From the NCBI GenBank assembly GCA_030649305.1, contig JAUSFV010000035.1:1-45783 (forward strand): 45,783 nt of DNA. The letters are read 5' to 3'. Each line of letters begins with the position of its first letter. Within the stretch, counting starts at the first letter, position 1. The notes beneath the pieces are model-generated. The model was not told the DNA's origin and did not search any database. It saw nothing but the letters and a program-made list of their open reading frames with translations. Shown here piece after piece: positions 1 through 7,935 of this stretch. Position numbers and translations under genes: made by a program. This stretch comes from a bacterium (GTDB lineage Bacteria; Patescibacteriota; Minisyncoccia; Sungbacterales; GWA2-42-14).

Positions 1-184
1 CGTTGGAAAATTCAGTAATTTATATCCGGTTGGCAGGAACGGCATGCATAAATATAATAATCAGGACCACGCGATGTATACGGCAATGTTATCAGTAGAA
101 AATATGTTTGGGGCAAAGCACGATATTTGGGACGTGAATGTTGAAAGAGTTTATCATGAGGAAAAAGAGGTGCGCGAAGTGTAA
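1..184 (+). CDS. FAD-dependent oxidoreductase, C-terminal end (partial)
   Basis: The reading frame is open from the window edge to a TAA at 182-184 and is not in the ORF track. The translated tail contains LYPVGRNGMHKYNNQDHAMY, followed by a short helix ending in VREV. A YPVGRNG..KYNNQDHAM block is typical of the C-terminal FAD-binding strand and helix of amine-oxidase-type flavoproteins (UDP-galactopyranose mutase and protoporphyrinogen-oxidase-like dehydrogenases). Only about 60 residues are visible, so the substrate cannot be stated. The stop codon lies in the left arm of a long inverted repeat that fills the following intergenic space. Confidence 0.7.
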   Translation, partial: VGKFSNLYPVGRNGMHKYNNQDHAMYTAMLSVENMFGAKHDIWDVNVERVYHEEKEVREV

Positions 185-378
185 TACAAAATTTTTCAGC
201 TTCGATTCAGACAAATTATCTTCAGATGTTTCGTAAAATGAACGGAAAAATTTGAACTCAACCTCGTTCCGATTGCGGTCGGAACTCGGGATTCAGACAG
301 CAAATTTTTCCGATTTTACTCACATCTTCATTAATTTGTTTCTGAATCTTCACAATGAAAAATTTTGTGTTACGCTTC
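176..378. repeat. Long imperfect inverted repeat
   Basis: The left arm begins GAAGTGTAATACAAAATTTT and the right arm ends AAAATTTTGTGTTACGCTTC. Further in, both arms share GATTCAGA, ACAAATTA, GATGT, GTAAAAT and CGGAAAAATTTG in the same order, about 80 bp per arm with small indels. The centre (TTCCGATTGCGGTCGGAA) is itself a hairpin. The left arm overlaps the end of the upstream coding sequence. I see no gene here; ORF 258..524 runs through the repeat and is probably a by-product of it. Confidence 0.7.
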
Positions 379-404
379 TTTGGTGAGTTGAGATGGATGG
401 AAAT

Positions 405-432
405 AAAAAAGCGCGGTTCATGTGAGCCACGC
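405..432 (-). terminator. Terminator of the DUF218-like gene
   Basis: On the minus strand GCGTGGCTC and GAACCGCGC pair around ACAT, followed by a run of T. The hairpin overlaps the TGA stop of the gene it terminates. Confidence 0.6.
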
Positions 433-1020
433 TGACGGAAGATTTTTTTCTTTGAACCCCGCGATTGCAAGGGTTCGCGCATCTCGGTTTTTTTCAATGA
501 TGCTTCCTTTACCCTCGGGATCAAGGCGGGTCAAGATATACGCAGGAATTTGTTCTATCATGCGCCGGAGATGCAGTTTTGGAGGAGTAACTTTTATGAT
601 GCGTTCCAGACGAGCTCCTCGGTTGTGGTAGATAAGCCGAAGTCGTGGAGCGAAGTATGAAATACAGATGGCGTCAAATGGAGTTCTCCGTGGGTTAATG
701 TCTACTTTGTCTAGAATTGTCGGAAGGAGGTCTATTTCTTCCATGGAATCTCGTGGTGGCATGTATTTATCACATGCGGCTGAAAATTGAGTGAAGAGAA
801 ATGGTTTCATCGGTGACATCCCATGTTTTTGAAGATATCGTGACATGGCTTCTCCAATAGTTGGTCGTGGCCCCGCTTCTTGCAGATGCCAGCCACCCAA
901 GAGAATAATGCGCGAATATTGCCCTTGAATTTTAAGAATCTTTTCGCATACTGCTTGTGCGAGTTCGCCGAGTTGTCCTTCCCGATACACTTCGTAGCCG
1001 TGTACTGCTAGGATTCTCAT
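418..1020 (-). CDS. Hypothetical protein, possible YdcF/DUF218-like
   Basis: A 200-residue protein with no membrane segment or signal peptide. The N-terminus MRILAVHGYEVY and the stretch RIILLGGWHLQEAGPRPTIG, then a helix with MSRYLQKHGM, resemble the Rossmann-like start of YdcF/DUF218 proteins (a strand ending in GG, then a helix naming an entry to be activated). The resemblance is weak and the C-terminal half is not recognisable. The ATG start is supported by GGAGG eight bases upstream on the minus strand. It is transcribed away from the GHMP kinase, so 1021-1089 is a divergent control region. Confidence 0.5.
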   Translation of the reverse strand: MRILAVHGYEVYREGQLGELAQAVCEKILKIQGQYSRIILLGGWHLQEAGPRPTIGEAMSRYLQKHGMSPMKPFLFTQFSAACDKYMPPRDSMEEIDLLPTILDKVDINPRRTPFDAICISYFAPRLRLIYHNRGARLERIIKVTPPKLHLRRMIEQIPAYILTRLDPEGKGSIIEKNRDARTLAIAGFKEKNLPSAWLT

Positions 1021-1035
1021 CCGATTCCTCCATTG

Positions 1036-1066
1036 TTGTCAAAAAGCACCTTATTTAAGGTATTCT
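1036..1066 (+). promoter_or_regulatory. Possible promoter of the GHMP kinase
   Basis: TTGTCA at 1036-1041 and TATTCT at 1061-1066 are 19 bp apart, which is long. The TTATTTAAGGTATTCTAAATA stretch is AT-rich and partly symmetric. Weak evidence. Confidence 0.3.
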
Positions 1067-1089
1067 AAATAGTACTCTTTTTAAAAAGT

Positions 1090-2109
1090 TTGTCAAGTAT
1101 AAAAATCGTAAAAGCAGAAGCGCCGATGCGTATTGATTTAGCGGGCGGGACGATTGATATTCCGCCGCTTTTTTTGTTTCATTACCCAGCGATGACGGTG
1201 AATGCCGCGATTAGCGTGAAGGCGCGCGTTACCATTCAAGAAAGCAAAAGATTTTCCGTAATTTCGGAAGACCAAGGGATACATGCCGAATGGAGCCGGC
1301 CAGACGATATTTCGTGGCGCGAATATCCGAAACTTGAATTGATTTTGCGGTTAATTCATTCGTTTGAACCGAAAGAAAATCTCGCGGTGACGGTGCGGTC
1401 GGATGCGCCACAGGGGTCGGGTCTCGGCGCGTCATCAGCGATTGCGATTGCGCTTACCGCGGCACTCGCACGGTGGTTTGATAAAAACTTGAATCAAGAA
1501 GAGCTGGTGGAATACGCAAAATCAATTGAAACAGAAACCATAAAAGTGCCGACGGGGTATCAGGATTATTGGGCCGCGGTATATGGCGGGGTGCGGGCGT
1601 ATCAAATGGGATTAGATGGCAATGTGGGGGTAACTTCGCTTGGTTCAGAAAAATTTCATGCGGAGCTGGAGCGCCGAATGATGCTTGTGTATGTCGGCAT
1701 TCCGCATTTTTCCGGTGCCAACAACTGGGAACTATTTAAAAAACATATTGACGGAGACACAGCAACGCTTCAATTTTTTGAAACATTGAAAGAAAACGCG
1801 ATTGTAATGAAAGAAGCGCTGGAGAGCGAAGGCATTGAGAAGGTTGCTGGTGTATTAAACACGGATTGGCAGACGCGAAAGGCGATGTTGCCGGGTATGA
1901 CAACGCCCGAGATTGAACAGCTCATGAAAGAGGCGTTTGCGAATGGCGCTCACGCCGCGCGCGTTTGCGGTGCTGGTGCCGGCGGGTGCGTGCTTTTATT
2001 GGTTGATCCGGCAAGACGAGATGTCATTGAGAAAGCGGTTGAAAAATTGCGCATGCGCATATTGCCGTTTTCTATCGCGGAACGTGGTGTTCATGTTGCA
2101 TCCAAGTAG
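1090..2109 (+). CDS. GHMP-family sugar kinase
   Basis: A 339-residue GHMP kinase. Motif 1 is APMRIDLAGGTIDI (residues 11-24), the glycine-rich ATP loop is APQGSGLGASSAIAI (about 106-120), and the C-terminal motif is VCGAGAGGCVLLL (about 293-305). The block PTGYQDYWAAVYGG resembles D-glycero-D-manno-heptose 7-phosphate kinase and L-fucokinase-type members that activate sugars for nucleotide-sugar synthesis, but the sugar cannot be fixed from sequence alone. The track start is a TTG without a clear ribosome binding site. The first ATG is inside motif 1, so TTG or an unusual start is needed. It stands alone between a divergent gene and a cyclophilin. Confidence 0.85.
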   Translation: MSSIKIVKAEAPMRIDLAGGTIDIPPLFLFHYPAMTVNAAISVKARVTIQESKRFSVISEDQGIHAEWSRPDDISWREYPKLELILRLIHSFEPKENLAVTVRSDAPQGSGLGASSAIAIALTAALARWFDKNLNQEELVEYAKSIETETIKVPTGYQDYWAAVYGGVRAYQMGLDGNVGVTSLGSEKFHAELERRMMLVYVGIPHFSGANNWELFKKHIDGDTATLQFFETLKENAIVMKEALESEGIEKVAGVLNTDWQTRKAMLPGMTTPEIEQLMKEAFANGAHAARVCGAGAGGCVLLLVDPARRDVIEKAVEKLRMRILPFSIAERGVHVASK

Positions 2110-2145
2110 ATATTTTGTTACGCTATATTGGTAGTATAAATAGAA

Positions 2146-2187
2146 ATAATCTATTCTAATGTTCTTAAGAATATTAGAATAGATTAT
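2146..2187. repeat. 42-bp palindrome overlapping the start codon of the cyclophilin gene
   Basis: ATAATCTATTCTAAT (2146-2160) is the exact reverse complement of ATTAGAATAGATTAT (2173-2187), and the 12-bp centre GTTCTTAAGAAT is also self-complementary apart from its end pair. The right arm contains the A and T of the cyclophilin ATG (2186-2188). No U tract follows, so it is not an obvious terminator of the kinase. Confidence 0.85.
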
Positions 2188-2917
2188 GTTCGGTATGAGT
2201 AATAAAGTTTTAATTTTTGCGGGGGTATGCGCGGTTATTGTAATTATCGGCGGGTTTTGGGGATATAACCGCTTTTTTGTCGCAGCACCGTCCGCGGATA
2301 TTTCTAATACTATGGAAAATAATACGACAGAAGCGGGGGATGCGAATACGCCTCCGCAAACGCTTGAGGAGTTATACGCGCGCGTGAGCGATGGCGCGAG
2401 ACAAGTGCGCGTGAAAACGGCAGGGGGCGATATTGTGCTGGAATTATATCCCGTAGTTGCTCCGAAAACCGTTGAGAACTTTTTAAAACTCGCTGGGCAG
2501 GGATTTTATAACGGTACAAAGTTTCATCGGGTTATCGCCGATTTTATGGTTCAGGGCGGCGACCCGTTGTCAAAAACGGATGATTCACGAGTGGGTACGG
2601 GTGGTCCCGGCTACAAATTTGAAGATGAAATCAATCCACGCTCGCTTGGTATTCCTGATGAGACCATCGCGCAGTATGAGGCGGAGGGGTATCAGTATAA
2701 TTATGAAATCAAACAGTCGCTTCCGGTGATTCCGGGTGTTATCGCCATGGCAAATTCCGGTCCCAACACGAACGGCAGCCAGTTTTTTATCGTGACTATC
2801 GCTCCACAGCTTCATTTATACGGCAAGCACACGGTATTCGGGAGGGTTATTGAGGGAATGGATGTGGTACTCGCGATCAAACAGGGGGATGCGATAACAA
2901 AAGTTATTGTTGAATAG
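2186..2917 (+). CDS. Membrane-anchored cyclophilin-type peptidyl-prolyl isomerase
   Basis: 243 residues. An N-terminal hydrophobic anchor (about 8-27, [20 protein letters not shown]) is followed by a polar linker and a cyclophilin domain from about 75. Typical cyclophilin blocks are [49 protein letters not shown] and [16 protein letters not shown]; the catalytic Arg is in FHRVI. It should catalyse proline cis-trans isomerisation for proteins folding outside the membrane. There is a loop insert ([20 protein letters not shown]) between the FEDEI strand and the NSGPNTNGS block, as in several bacterial extracytoplasmic cyclophilins. The ATG lies inside a perfect palindrome, leaving no room for a normal ribosome binding site. 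Confidence 0.92.
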   Translation: MFGMSNKVLIFAGVCAVIVIIGGFWGYNRFFVAAPSADISNTMENNTTEAGDANTPPQTLEELYARVSDGARQVRVKTAGGDIVLELYPVVAPKTVENFLKLAGQGFYNGTKFHRVIADFMVQGGDPLSKTDDSRVGTGGPGYKFEDEINPRSLGIPDETIAQYEAEGYQYNYEIKQSLPVIPGVIAMANSGPNTNGSQFFIVTIAPQLHLYGKHTVFGRVIEGMDVVLAIKQGDAITKVIVE

Positions 2918-2934
2918 TAAAACTATTTTTGTTA

Positions 2935-2966
2935 CTATTTTCTTATTCGCGCGAATAAGAAAATAG
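2935..2966. repeat. 32-bp perfect palindrome with ATTCGCGCGAAT core
   Basis: CTATTTTCTTATTCGC followed immediately by its reverse complement. It shares the ATTCGCGCGAAT centre with palindromes at 39179 and 39526, while the arms differ. Confidence 0.9.
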
Positions 2967-2989
2967 GAAGTAGCAATTTTTATGTTTTT

Positions 2990-3023
2990 CTTATCGGCTA
3001 ATTCGCACGAATTAGCCGATAAG
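2990..3023. repeat. 34-bp palindrome with ATTCGCACGAAT core
   Basis: CTTATCGGCTAATTCG and CGAATTAGCCGATAAG flank a CA centre. It lies 23 bp after the previous palindrome and shows the same layout with unrelated arms. Confidence 0.9.
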
Positions 3024-3045
3024 AAGAATTATCCACAGCTGGGGT

Positions 3046-3074
3046 TTGACAGAAAAAATCTCCACCTATATTAT
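3046..3074 (+). promoter_or_regulatory. Promoter of the leader/GRDP-like gene
   Basis: TTGACA (3046-3051), a 17-bp spacer and TATTAT (3069-3074). Transcription would start near 3081, giving a 165-nt leader before the ATG at 3249. Confidence 0.8.
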
Positions 3075-3080
3075 GGATAG

Positions 3081-3228
3081 TATGCAAAAACAGCTTATCA
3101 GAACAAATACATGGTTTTTCTTTTTTGCGCTGACCGCGAGGAGTTCAGCTGATTTTGCGTCGTGATGTAGTTTTTACGCAAGATTTGAAACCAGCTGGCC
3201 TTCTCGGTGAAGGTCAGCTTTTTTGTTC
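3081..3228 (+). ncRNA. Structured leader ending in an intrinsic terminator (attenuator or small RNA)
   Basis: After the promoter there are three hairpins: GCTGA..TCAGC (about 3129-3150), TTGCGT..ACGCAA (about 3155-3182) and AGCTGGCCTTC / GAAGGTCAGCT (3193-3219) followed by TTTTTTG. The last is a clear intrinsic terminator placed upstream of AAAGGAGG and the ATG of the next gene. RNA made here would either stop as a roughly 145-nt species or read through. No reading frame of note is present, and it matches no riboswitch class that I can recognise. Confidence 0.55.
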
Positions 3229-3248
3229 TTTAACAAAAGGAGGAAAAA

Positions 3249-3677
3249 ATGTTTTGCAACCCGAGATCGTGGAGTTCGTGTTCTTCAAGTTGTAGTTCTC
3301 GTACGCCTTCGCCGAAAGTATCTCAAAAAAAGTTTTCTCCCGAAGATATTGATTTTCAGCGCGTGAGAAAAGATATTGCGAAAAAAGAAGGATGGGGTTC
3401 CGAAAGAATACAGAAAGCGGAACGGATGTATTGCGACTTTCTTTCGTTGATTCTACGGTATGGCGATAAAGAAATAGTGCCATGGAATAATGATCTTGAT
3501 ATATTCTGGCATTATCATATTCTTGATACACAAAAATACACTACTGATTGTCAATCGCTTTTTGGGTATTATCTTCATCATGACCCGCATGTGGAAGATG
3601 CGACAAAACATAAGGCCGCAATTCATACAACAAAGAAATTACGCAGAAAGGGGAAGTGTGTCAGAAAATCCGGTTAA
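3249..3677 (+). CDS. GRDP-like protein (glycine-rich domain-containing protein-like family)
   Basis: 142 residues. After a Ser/Cys-rich start (NPRSWSSCSSSCSS) the central part reads DLDIFWHYHILDTQKYTTDC and LFGYYLHHDPH. A D..FWH.HILDT..Y..DC..LFG..LHH pattern is the hallmark of the GRDP-like family found in plants and many bacteria; its biochemical role is unknown. The start is well supported by AAAGGAGGAAAAAATG. Its leader contains a terminator hairpin, so expression is probably attenuated. The last 20 bases overlap a small downstream ORF that starts with GTG, suggesting translational coupling. Confidence 0.65.
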   Translation: MFCNPRSWSSCSSSCSSRTPSPKVSQKKFSPEDIDFQRVRKDIAKKEGWGSERIQKAERMYCDFLSLILRYGDKEIVPWNNDLDIFWHYHILDTQKYTTDCQSLFGYYLHHDPHVEDATKHKAAIHTTKKLRRKGKCVRKSG

Positions 3678-3816
3678 ACACGAAATTGCGATATGCGTTA
3701 ATCGTTGGGCTGAAGGGAAGCAGGCTGATGACCTGATTAATCTTTGTGAACTTCTCGCAAACTCCGACGAAGCCCTCGAGGAGTTCGTGAATTTCACGGA
3801 AAAATCAAAAAATTGA
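3658..3816 (+). CDS. Small hypothetical protein coupled to the GRDP-like gene
   Basis: A 52-residue frame from GTG at 3658 (after AAAGGGGAAG) to TGA, reading SENPVKHEIAICVNRWAEGK and ending EEFVNFTEKSKN. It overlaps the upstream gene by 20 bases. The track's longer version begins in another gene's frame and is hydrophobic nonsense before this point. A strong terminator immediately follows the stop codon, which supports a real operon end. No family is recognised. Confidence 0.5.
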   Translation: MSENPVKHEIAICVNRWAEGKQADDLINLCELLANSDEALEEFVNFTEKSKN

Positions 3817-3840
3817 ACCGACACTAGTCGGTTCTTTTTT
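3815..3840 (+). terminator. Intrinsic terminator
   Basis: GAACCGAC / GTCGGTTC with an ACTA loop and six T. Confidence 0.9.
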
Positions 3841-3847
3841 ACAACAA

Positions 3848-3882
3848 AAAATCGGCTCCTTAGAGGAAACCGATTTTTTGTT
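3848..3882 (-). terminator. Intrinsic terminator of trpS
   Basis: On the minus strand AAATCGG..TCCTC / GAG..CCGATTTTTTG; the stem includes the last codons of trpS. Confidence 0.75.
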
Positions 3883-4957
3883 TGACGTCCGAGAGTGTTT
3901 TTGAGGAGATTGCCTTTGCGTCTTTGGTACCCTTTGTCAGTATTTGTTCCATTAATTTCTTATCTCTTTTTAGTTCGTAGTATTTTTTCTTGATTGGCGT
4001 GAGGTGTTCTGCCAGCGCGTCGCCAAGTTCCTTTTTGAAATCGCCGTATCCTTTGCCGTTAAATTTTTTCTCAATTTCTTTTATATTAAGTCCGGAAACG
4101 AGGTGATAGAGCGATATGAGGTTTGCAATGGCGGGTTTCTTTTCGGGGTCAAAATGCACTTCTTTACCGGAATCCGTGACTGCGATTTTTATTTTTCTTT
4201 TTATGTCGTCCGGCGTATCAAGAAGGCCGATATAGCTGTCTTTATTCGGGGATGACTTTGACATTTTCTTTGTCGGGTCGTCCAGCGCCATGATGCGAGC
4301 CCCTGACTTTTGGATAAGCTCTTTTGGTTCTTTGAATGTCGGGCCGAAACGCGTATTGAATTTTCTGGCAAGAGTTCGCGTTAATTCCACGTGCTGTTTT
4401 TGGTCTTCGCCCACGGGCACCGCGTCGGTTTGATATAGGAGAATGTCTGCCGCCATGAGGGTGGGGTAGTTGAGGAGTCCCGCATATATATTTTTTCTAA
4501 TTTCTTCTCTTACCACTTTTTCAGTATGTTCCGTGAGGTTGCCCCTCATTTCTTCTGGCGACATAACACCAGAGATTACTTTACCTGATATAGCGGATAA
4601 AGCAGGTTTTATAGCCTTATCCTTAAATTGCGTCATCCGTTCCAGTTCTCCCAGCGGTGTTATTGTATTTAAAATCCAGCCGAGTTGGGTGTGGTCGGGG
4701 TTGTGGGATTGGACGAAAATGGTTGATTTTTTGGGGTCAATGCCGCACGCGATATACAGTATCGCGGTATCAAGCGTGCGTTCGCGAAGTTTTTCCGGTT
4801 CCTGCGGTACGGTGATTGCGTGCTCATCCACCACGCAGAAAATCGCTCGGTATTCGTTTTGTAGGGTGACCCAGTTTTTAATCGCGCCGAAATAGTGGCC
4901 GATGTGAAGTTCGCCCGACGGCTGTATGCCGCTGAAGATAGTTTTTTGACTTTTCAT
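3860..4957 (-). CDS. trpS: Tryptophanyl-tRNA synthetase
   Basis: 365 residues, class I synthetase that charges tRNA-Trp. HIGH-type motif PSGELHIGHYFGAI (13-26), tryptophan-pocket region with NPDHTQLGW, LMAADILLYQTDAVPVGEDQ and the KMSKS loop KKMSKSSPN (230-238). Between FKDKA and IYAGLLNYP there are about 40 residues, more than in the E. coli enzyme (known family length about 334). The minus-strand -10 TAGCAT lies 8 bases before the ATG, so the message is leaderless or nearly so. The only candidate substrate tRNA in this window (45697-45783) has an abnormal long variable arm. Confidence 0.97.
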   Translation of the reverse strand: MKSQKTIFSGIQPSGELHIGHYFGAIKNWVTLQNEYRAIFCVVDEHAITVPQEPEKLRERTLDTAILYIACGIDPKKSTIFVQSHNPDHTQLGWILNTITPLGELERMTQFKDKAIKPALSAISGKVISGVMSPEEMRGNLTEHTEKVVREEIRKNIYAGLLNYPTLMAADILLYQTDAVPVGEDQKQHVELTRTLARKFNTRFGPTFKEPKELIQKSGARIMALDDPTKKMSKSSPNKDSYIGLLDTPDDIKRKIKIAVTDSGKEVHFDPEKKPAIANLISLYHLVSGLNIKEIEKKFNGKGYGDFKKELGDALAEHLTPIKKKYYELKRDKKLMEQILTKGTKDAKAISSKTLSDVKQKIGFL

Positions 4958-5022
4958 ACCCTTTTATGCTATCAATAGAATTGTTGTTTGACAAACTATG
5001 TTATCGAGAGAGGAGTTAAAAA

Positions 5023-5286
5023 ATGGCCAGAGTTTATGTTTTAGCAGTTGGGGGTTGGTCCGGAAAACACTTTTGGGCTAATACTGAATTAATAGGCGCC
5101 TCTGCAAGCAAAAAGAGGATGAGAGAATTTGCTATGGCTAGATTACAAAAAGAAAAAGACGAGACCATTACTTATTGCATCCATATTTATAATTCAAAAT
5201 TTGGTAGTGCAGAGGGGAGAGTCGAGTTTCGTAAAAGATCTGACGGAACAATCTCAGAAAAACATTTTTCTTATTGCGCGTATTGA
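5023..5286 (+). CDS. Hypothetical protein
   Basis: 87 residues, basic, starting MARVYVLAVGGWSGKHFWAN and containing YCIHIYNSKFG. GAGAGGAG precedes the ATG and a terminator follows the TGA, so it is a complete monocistronic gene, divergent from trpS. The alternating strand pattern suggests a small alpha/beta fold. No family is recognised. Confidence 0.6.
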   Translation: MARVYVLAVGGWSGKHFWANTELIGASASKKRMREFAMARLQKEKDETITYCIHIYNSKFGSAEGRVEFRKRSDGTISEKHFSYCAY

Positions 5287-5310
5287 GAGAACGGAGGTTC
5301 TGTTTTCTAT

Positions 5311-5336
5311 AAGTCGGTTAAGAACCGACTTTTTTA
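5311..5336 (+). terminator. Intrinsic terminator
   Basis: AAGTCGGTT / AACCGACTT with an AAG loop and a T tract. Confidence 0.9.
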
Positions 5337-5364
5337 TTCGTATGTATTCGTAATTCGTAAAGCT

Positions 5365-7170
5365 TTACACCTCAATCACCACGGGTAATACCATTGGCCG
5401 CCGTTCCGTTTTAGAAAACAAAAACTGCCCGATTTTGTCGCGGAGATTATTTTTTATGTATTCGGGGTTGAGCGTCATCTCGCCTGTTGCTTTTTGCTCC
5501 ACGATTTGTTTTATTTTTTGGCGCGTATCTTTTAGAAGTTGTTGGTTTTCTTTGAGATAAATAAACCCGCGGGAAATAATATCGGGAGAACCGCGGACTT
5601 TACCCGTTTTTGAATCAACGATTGCGATAATGACGAAGATGCCGTCCTCACTAAGCATTTGCCGGTCGCGCAATACTACTTCGCCCACATCTCCCACGCC
5701 AAGCCCATCCACGAACACGTATTCGGAGGGAACTTTTTCGTTCGTCATATGGCATATGCCATCTTTGCATTCGGCAACCTGTCCGTTGTCGGCAAAGAGA
5801 ACTTGTTTTTCGTCATATCCGATTTCGCGCGCCAAGCGCCCCGCGATTTTCAGAAACGAATGGTTTCCCTCAATCGGCATGACGTATTTTGCCTTGACGA
5901 TTTTCATGAATTTTTTGAGGTCTTCCTGTTTTGCGTGCCCTCCCGCGTGAATATCAAGCATTTTATAGTTAATTACCTCTGCCCCTTCGCGGTAGAGTTT
6001 GTCTGTGAGGCGCTGGACCGAGCGCTCGTTTCCCGGCACGACAGATGAAGAAAATAAAAAGGTATCGCCTTTTTCAACGCGGATAGCGCGGTGTTCGCGG
6101 TTTGCAATGCGCATCATAACCGCCCGGTCTTCTCCTTGCGCTCCGGTTGCAAGTACAATAATTTCGTGCGGCTTATGGCGGTGAATGTCTTCCGCCTGAA
6201 TGACGGCTTCTTTCGGAAGGGTGAGATAGCCGAGCTCTTTTGCGATTTCAATGTTTGAGCGCATGCTTCGCCCCTCAATCACGATTTTTTTCTTATGCTT
6301 TATGGCGATTTGGATAATTTCTTTGATGCGCCCCAAGAGGGACGCGAAGGTGCCGATAATGAGGCGCCCCTTGGCATCGCTGATGACTTTTTCAAGTTCA
6401 AGCTTAATGTCTATTTCGCTGAATTGGCTTCCGGCCTCGCGCGCGTTCGTACTGTCGGAGAGCAATAGAAGGGGCCGCGCTTCCTCGGCAAGACGTGCCA
6501 TTTTATCAAGTTCGGTAACACCCGCGATATCAGATTTCTCATCAATTTTAAAATCGCCCGTGTGCACGATAACGCCTTCAGGAGTGCGGATAATAACGCC
6601 TAAGGACGCGGGAATGTTGTGGCTTACGCCAAAAAACTCAATACGAAAAGAGCCAAGTTTTAATTTTGAGTCGTTTGTTACGACATGCGTGTTGAGTTTG
6701 CTTCCGTATTCTTCCTGCCGTTTTTTTATAATAGCAATCGTAAGGTCGGTTCCATAAATGTCGGGGTTGCCGAGTTTCGGCGATAGATGGGGGATTGCGC
6801 CAATGTGGTCGTAGTGTCCGTGCGTGATGATAACGCCCCGGATATTTTTTTCCTTTCCGCGCAAGTATTGGATATTGGGGATGATATAATCAATCCCCGG
6901 CATATCCTCTTCCGGAAATTGCAGGCCCATGTCAACGATAAGAATATCGTCTTTATATTCAACGAGCGTCATGTTGCGCCCGACTTCTTCAACCCCGCCA
7001 ATCGGGATGATGCGAAGCGACCCTTTTTTTGGGGTTACGACGGCGTTCTTTGAAAATGCACGTCGAAAAACAGCAGGAAGAATATTCTGCCTAGGAGCCG
7101 GACGATTATGCGTTCGTGCGGGCGCTCGGGAGCGCCGTTCAGCGACGCGTCCGCTGCGGTATTGTTTCAT
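5365..7170 (-). CDS. rnj: Ribonuclease J
   Basis: 601 residues. A basic, unstructured N-terminal extension (1-48, many Arg and Pro) precedes a metallo-beta-lactamase domain with HGHYDHIG (117-124), the second histidine region GVSHNIPASLGVII..HTGDFKID, a beta-CASP domain (FASLLGRIKEII, LATGAQGED) and the returning motif IHAGGHAKQEDLK. The C-terminal part (from about 480) is the RNase J accessory domain. RNase J processes and degrades mRNA and trims rRNA by endo- and 5'-exonuclease action. On the minus strand TACATT ends five bases before the ATG, so it is probably leaderless. Confidence 0.95.
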   Translation of the reverse strand: MKQYRSGRVAERRSRAPARTHNRPAPRQNILPAVFRRAFSKNAVVTPKKGSLRIIPIGGVEEVGRNMTLVEYKDDILIVDMGLQFPEEDMPGIDYIIPNIQYLRGKEKNIRGVIITHGHYDHIGAIPHLSPKLGNPDIYGTDLTIAIIKKRQEEYGSKLNTHVVTNDSKLKLGSFRIEFFGVSHNIPASLGVIIRTPEGVIVHTGDFKIDEKSDIAGVTELDKMARLAEEARPLLLLSDSTNAREAGSQFSEIDIKLELEKVISDAKGRLIIGTFASLLGRIKEIIQIAIKHKKKIVIEGRSMRSNIEIAKELGYLTLPKEAVIQAEDIHRHKPHEIIVLATGAQGEDRAVMMRIANREHRAIRVEKGDTFLFSSSVVPGNERSVQRLTDKLYREGAEVINYKMLDIHAGGHAKQEDLKKFMKIVKAKYVMPIEGNHSFLKIAGRLAREIGYDEKQVLFADNGQVAECKDGICHMTNEKVPSEYVFVDGLGVGDVGEVVLRDRQMLSEDGIFVIIAIVDSKTGKVRGSPDIISRGFIYLKENQQLLKDTRQKIKQIVEQKATGEMTLNPEYIKNNLRDKIGQFLFSKTERRPMVLPVVIEV

Positions 7171-7267
7171 GCGAAAATGTACAAAAACAAAAAGAACTTA
7201 AAACTACTCATGAGTAGTTTTCGTTATTTGTTTTGTCTAAAAATGAATAAAAAGAGAATAGTCGTAA

Positions 7268-7349
7268 TGGGCAGGGAGGGATTTGAACCCTCACACCTTT
7301 CGGCATACGGCCCTGAACCGTACGTGTCTGCCAGTTCCACCACCTGCCC
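7268..7349 (-). tRNA. tRNA-Leu(CAG)
   Basis: Minus-strand cloverleaf with acceptor GGGCAGG/CCTGCCC, anticodon loop TTCAGGG (anticodon CAG), long variable arm TGCCGAAAGGTGT and T arm GAGGG-TTCAAAT-CCCTC, discriminator A. CCA is not encoded. This is a normal class II leucine tRNA, unlike the two leucine tRNAs at 23.4-23.6 kb. Confidence 0.93.
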
Positions 7350-7443
7350 AAGAGAACCTCCGTGTACGTATAGACTAAAAATAAGAGAAATGCTATATAT
7401 CCATTATAGCACCTTTGCGTTTTTTTGACAAGAGGGAACATAT

Positions 7444-7890
7444 ATGGCGCGTATGGATGAGCAGAAAGCACGGGGCGGCACCCTTCGTTTTTTTGATCCT
7501 CGGCTGAATCGGGTTGGCTTTGGTATTGAGATTGTGCTTTATAATCCGAAAGAGCGCACTATCTTAATATATAGTAAGGAGGATGCTCGTTTTTCAACGC
7601 CGTCGCTGAGCGTTCTTCCTCTTGATGAAATACAGCGTTTGACCGTTAAGCAATTATACGTTGTTGCGCGGGTCATTATTTCGGAAGCGTTGCGCGCGGG
7701 TTATACGGCCGAGGTTGGCTGCCTTTGCGCGTTTCAGGTTCACCTCGCGCATTTACAGGAAGAAAAAACCAACGTTTCAATTTATGATGTTATTGATCAG
7801 ATGAATCGTCTTGTTGAATTTTTATACGCAAAGCTAAGTTGGCAGGAAGTAAAAGATATTGTGTGGTCGTCTCTTTCGCATTCTAATTAA
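7444..7890 (+). CDS. Hypothetical protein
   Basis: 148 residues with no signal or membrane segment. The N-terminal half is strand-rich (RVGFGIEIVLYNPKERTILI), the C-terminal half helical (VSIYDVIDQMNRLVEFLYAK). It starts in an AT-rich stretch ACATATATGG with no clear ribosome binding site, suggesting a leaderless start. A terminator follows. The family is unknown; frame integrity and flanking signals support it being real. Confidence 0.6.
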   Translation: MARMDEQKARGGTLRFFDPRLNRVGFGIEIVLYNPKERTILIYSKEDARFSTPSLSVLPLDEIQRLTVKQLYVVARVIISEALRAGYTAEVGCLCAFQVHLAHLQEEKTNVSIYDVIDQMNRLVEFLYAKLSWQEVKDIVWSSLSHSN

Positions 7891-7908
7891 TTTTTTTTAT
7901 ACCGTCGT

Positions 7909-7935
7909 ACGGCTTCCGGAGGGAGCCGTTTTTTT
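7909..7935 (+). terminator. Intrinsic terminator between convergent genes
   Basis: ACGGCT / AGCCGT around TCCGGAGGG with seven T; it overlaps the stop codon of the opposing gene. Confidence 0.85.

Noticed and set aside
258-524. 88-residue minus-strand ORF
   Set aside because: It runs through both the long inverted repeat and the terminator of the next gene, has no ribosome binding site, and overlaps another coding region.
3490-3657. 5' part of ORF 3490..3816
   Set aside because: It is an out-of-frame reading of the GRDP-like gene; only the portion from the GTG at 3658 is supported.
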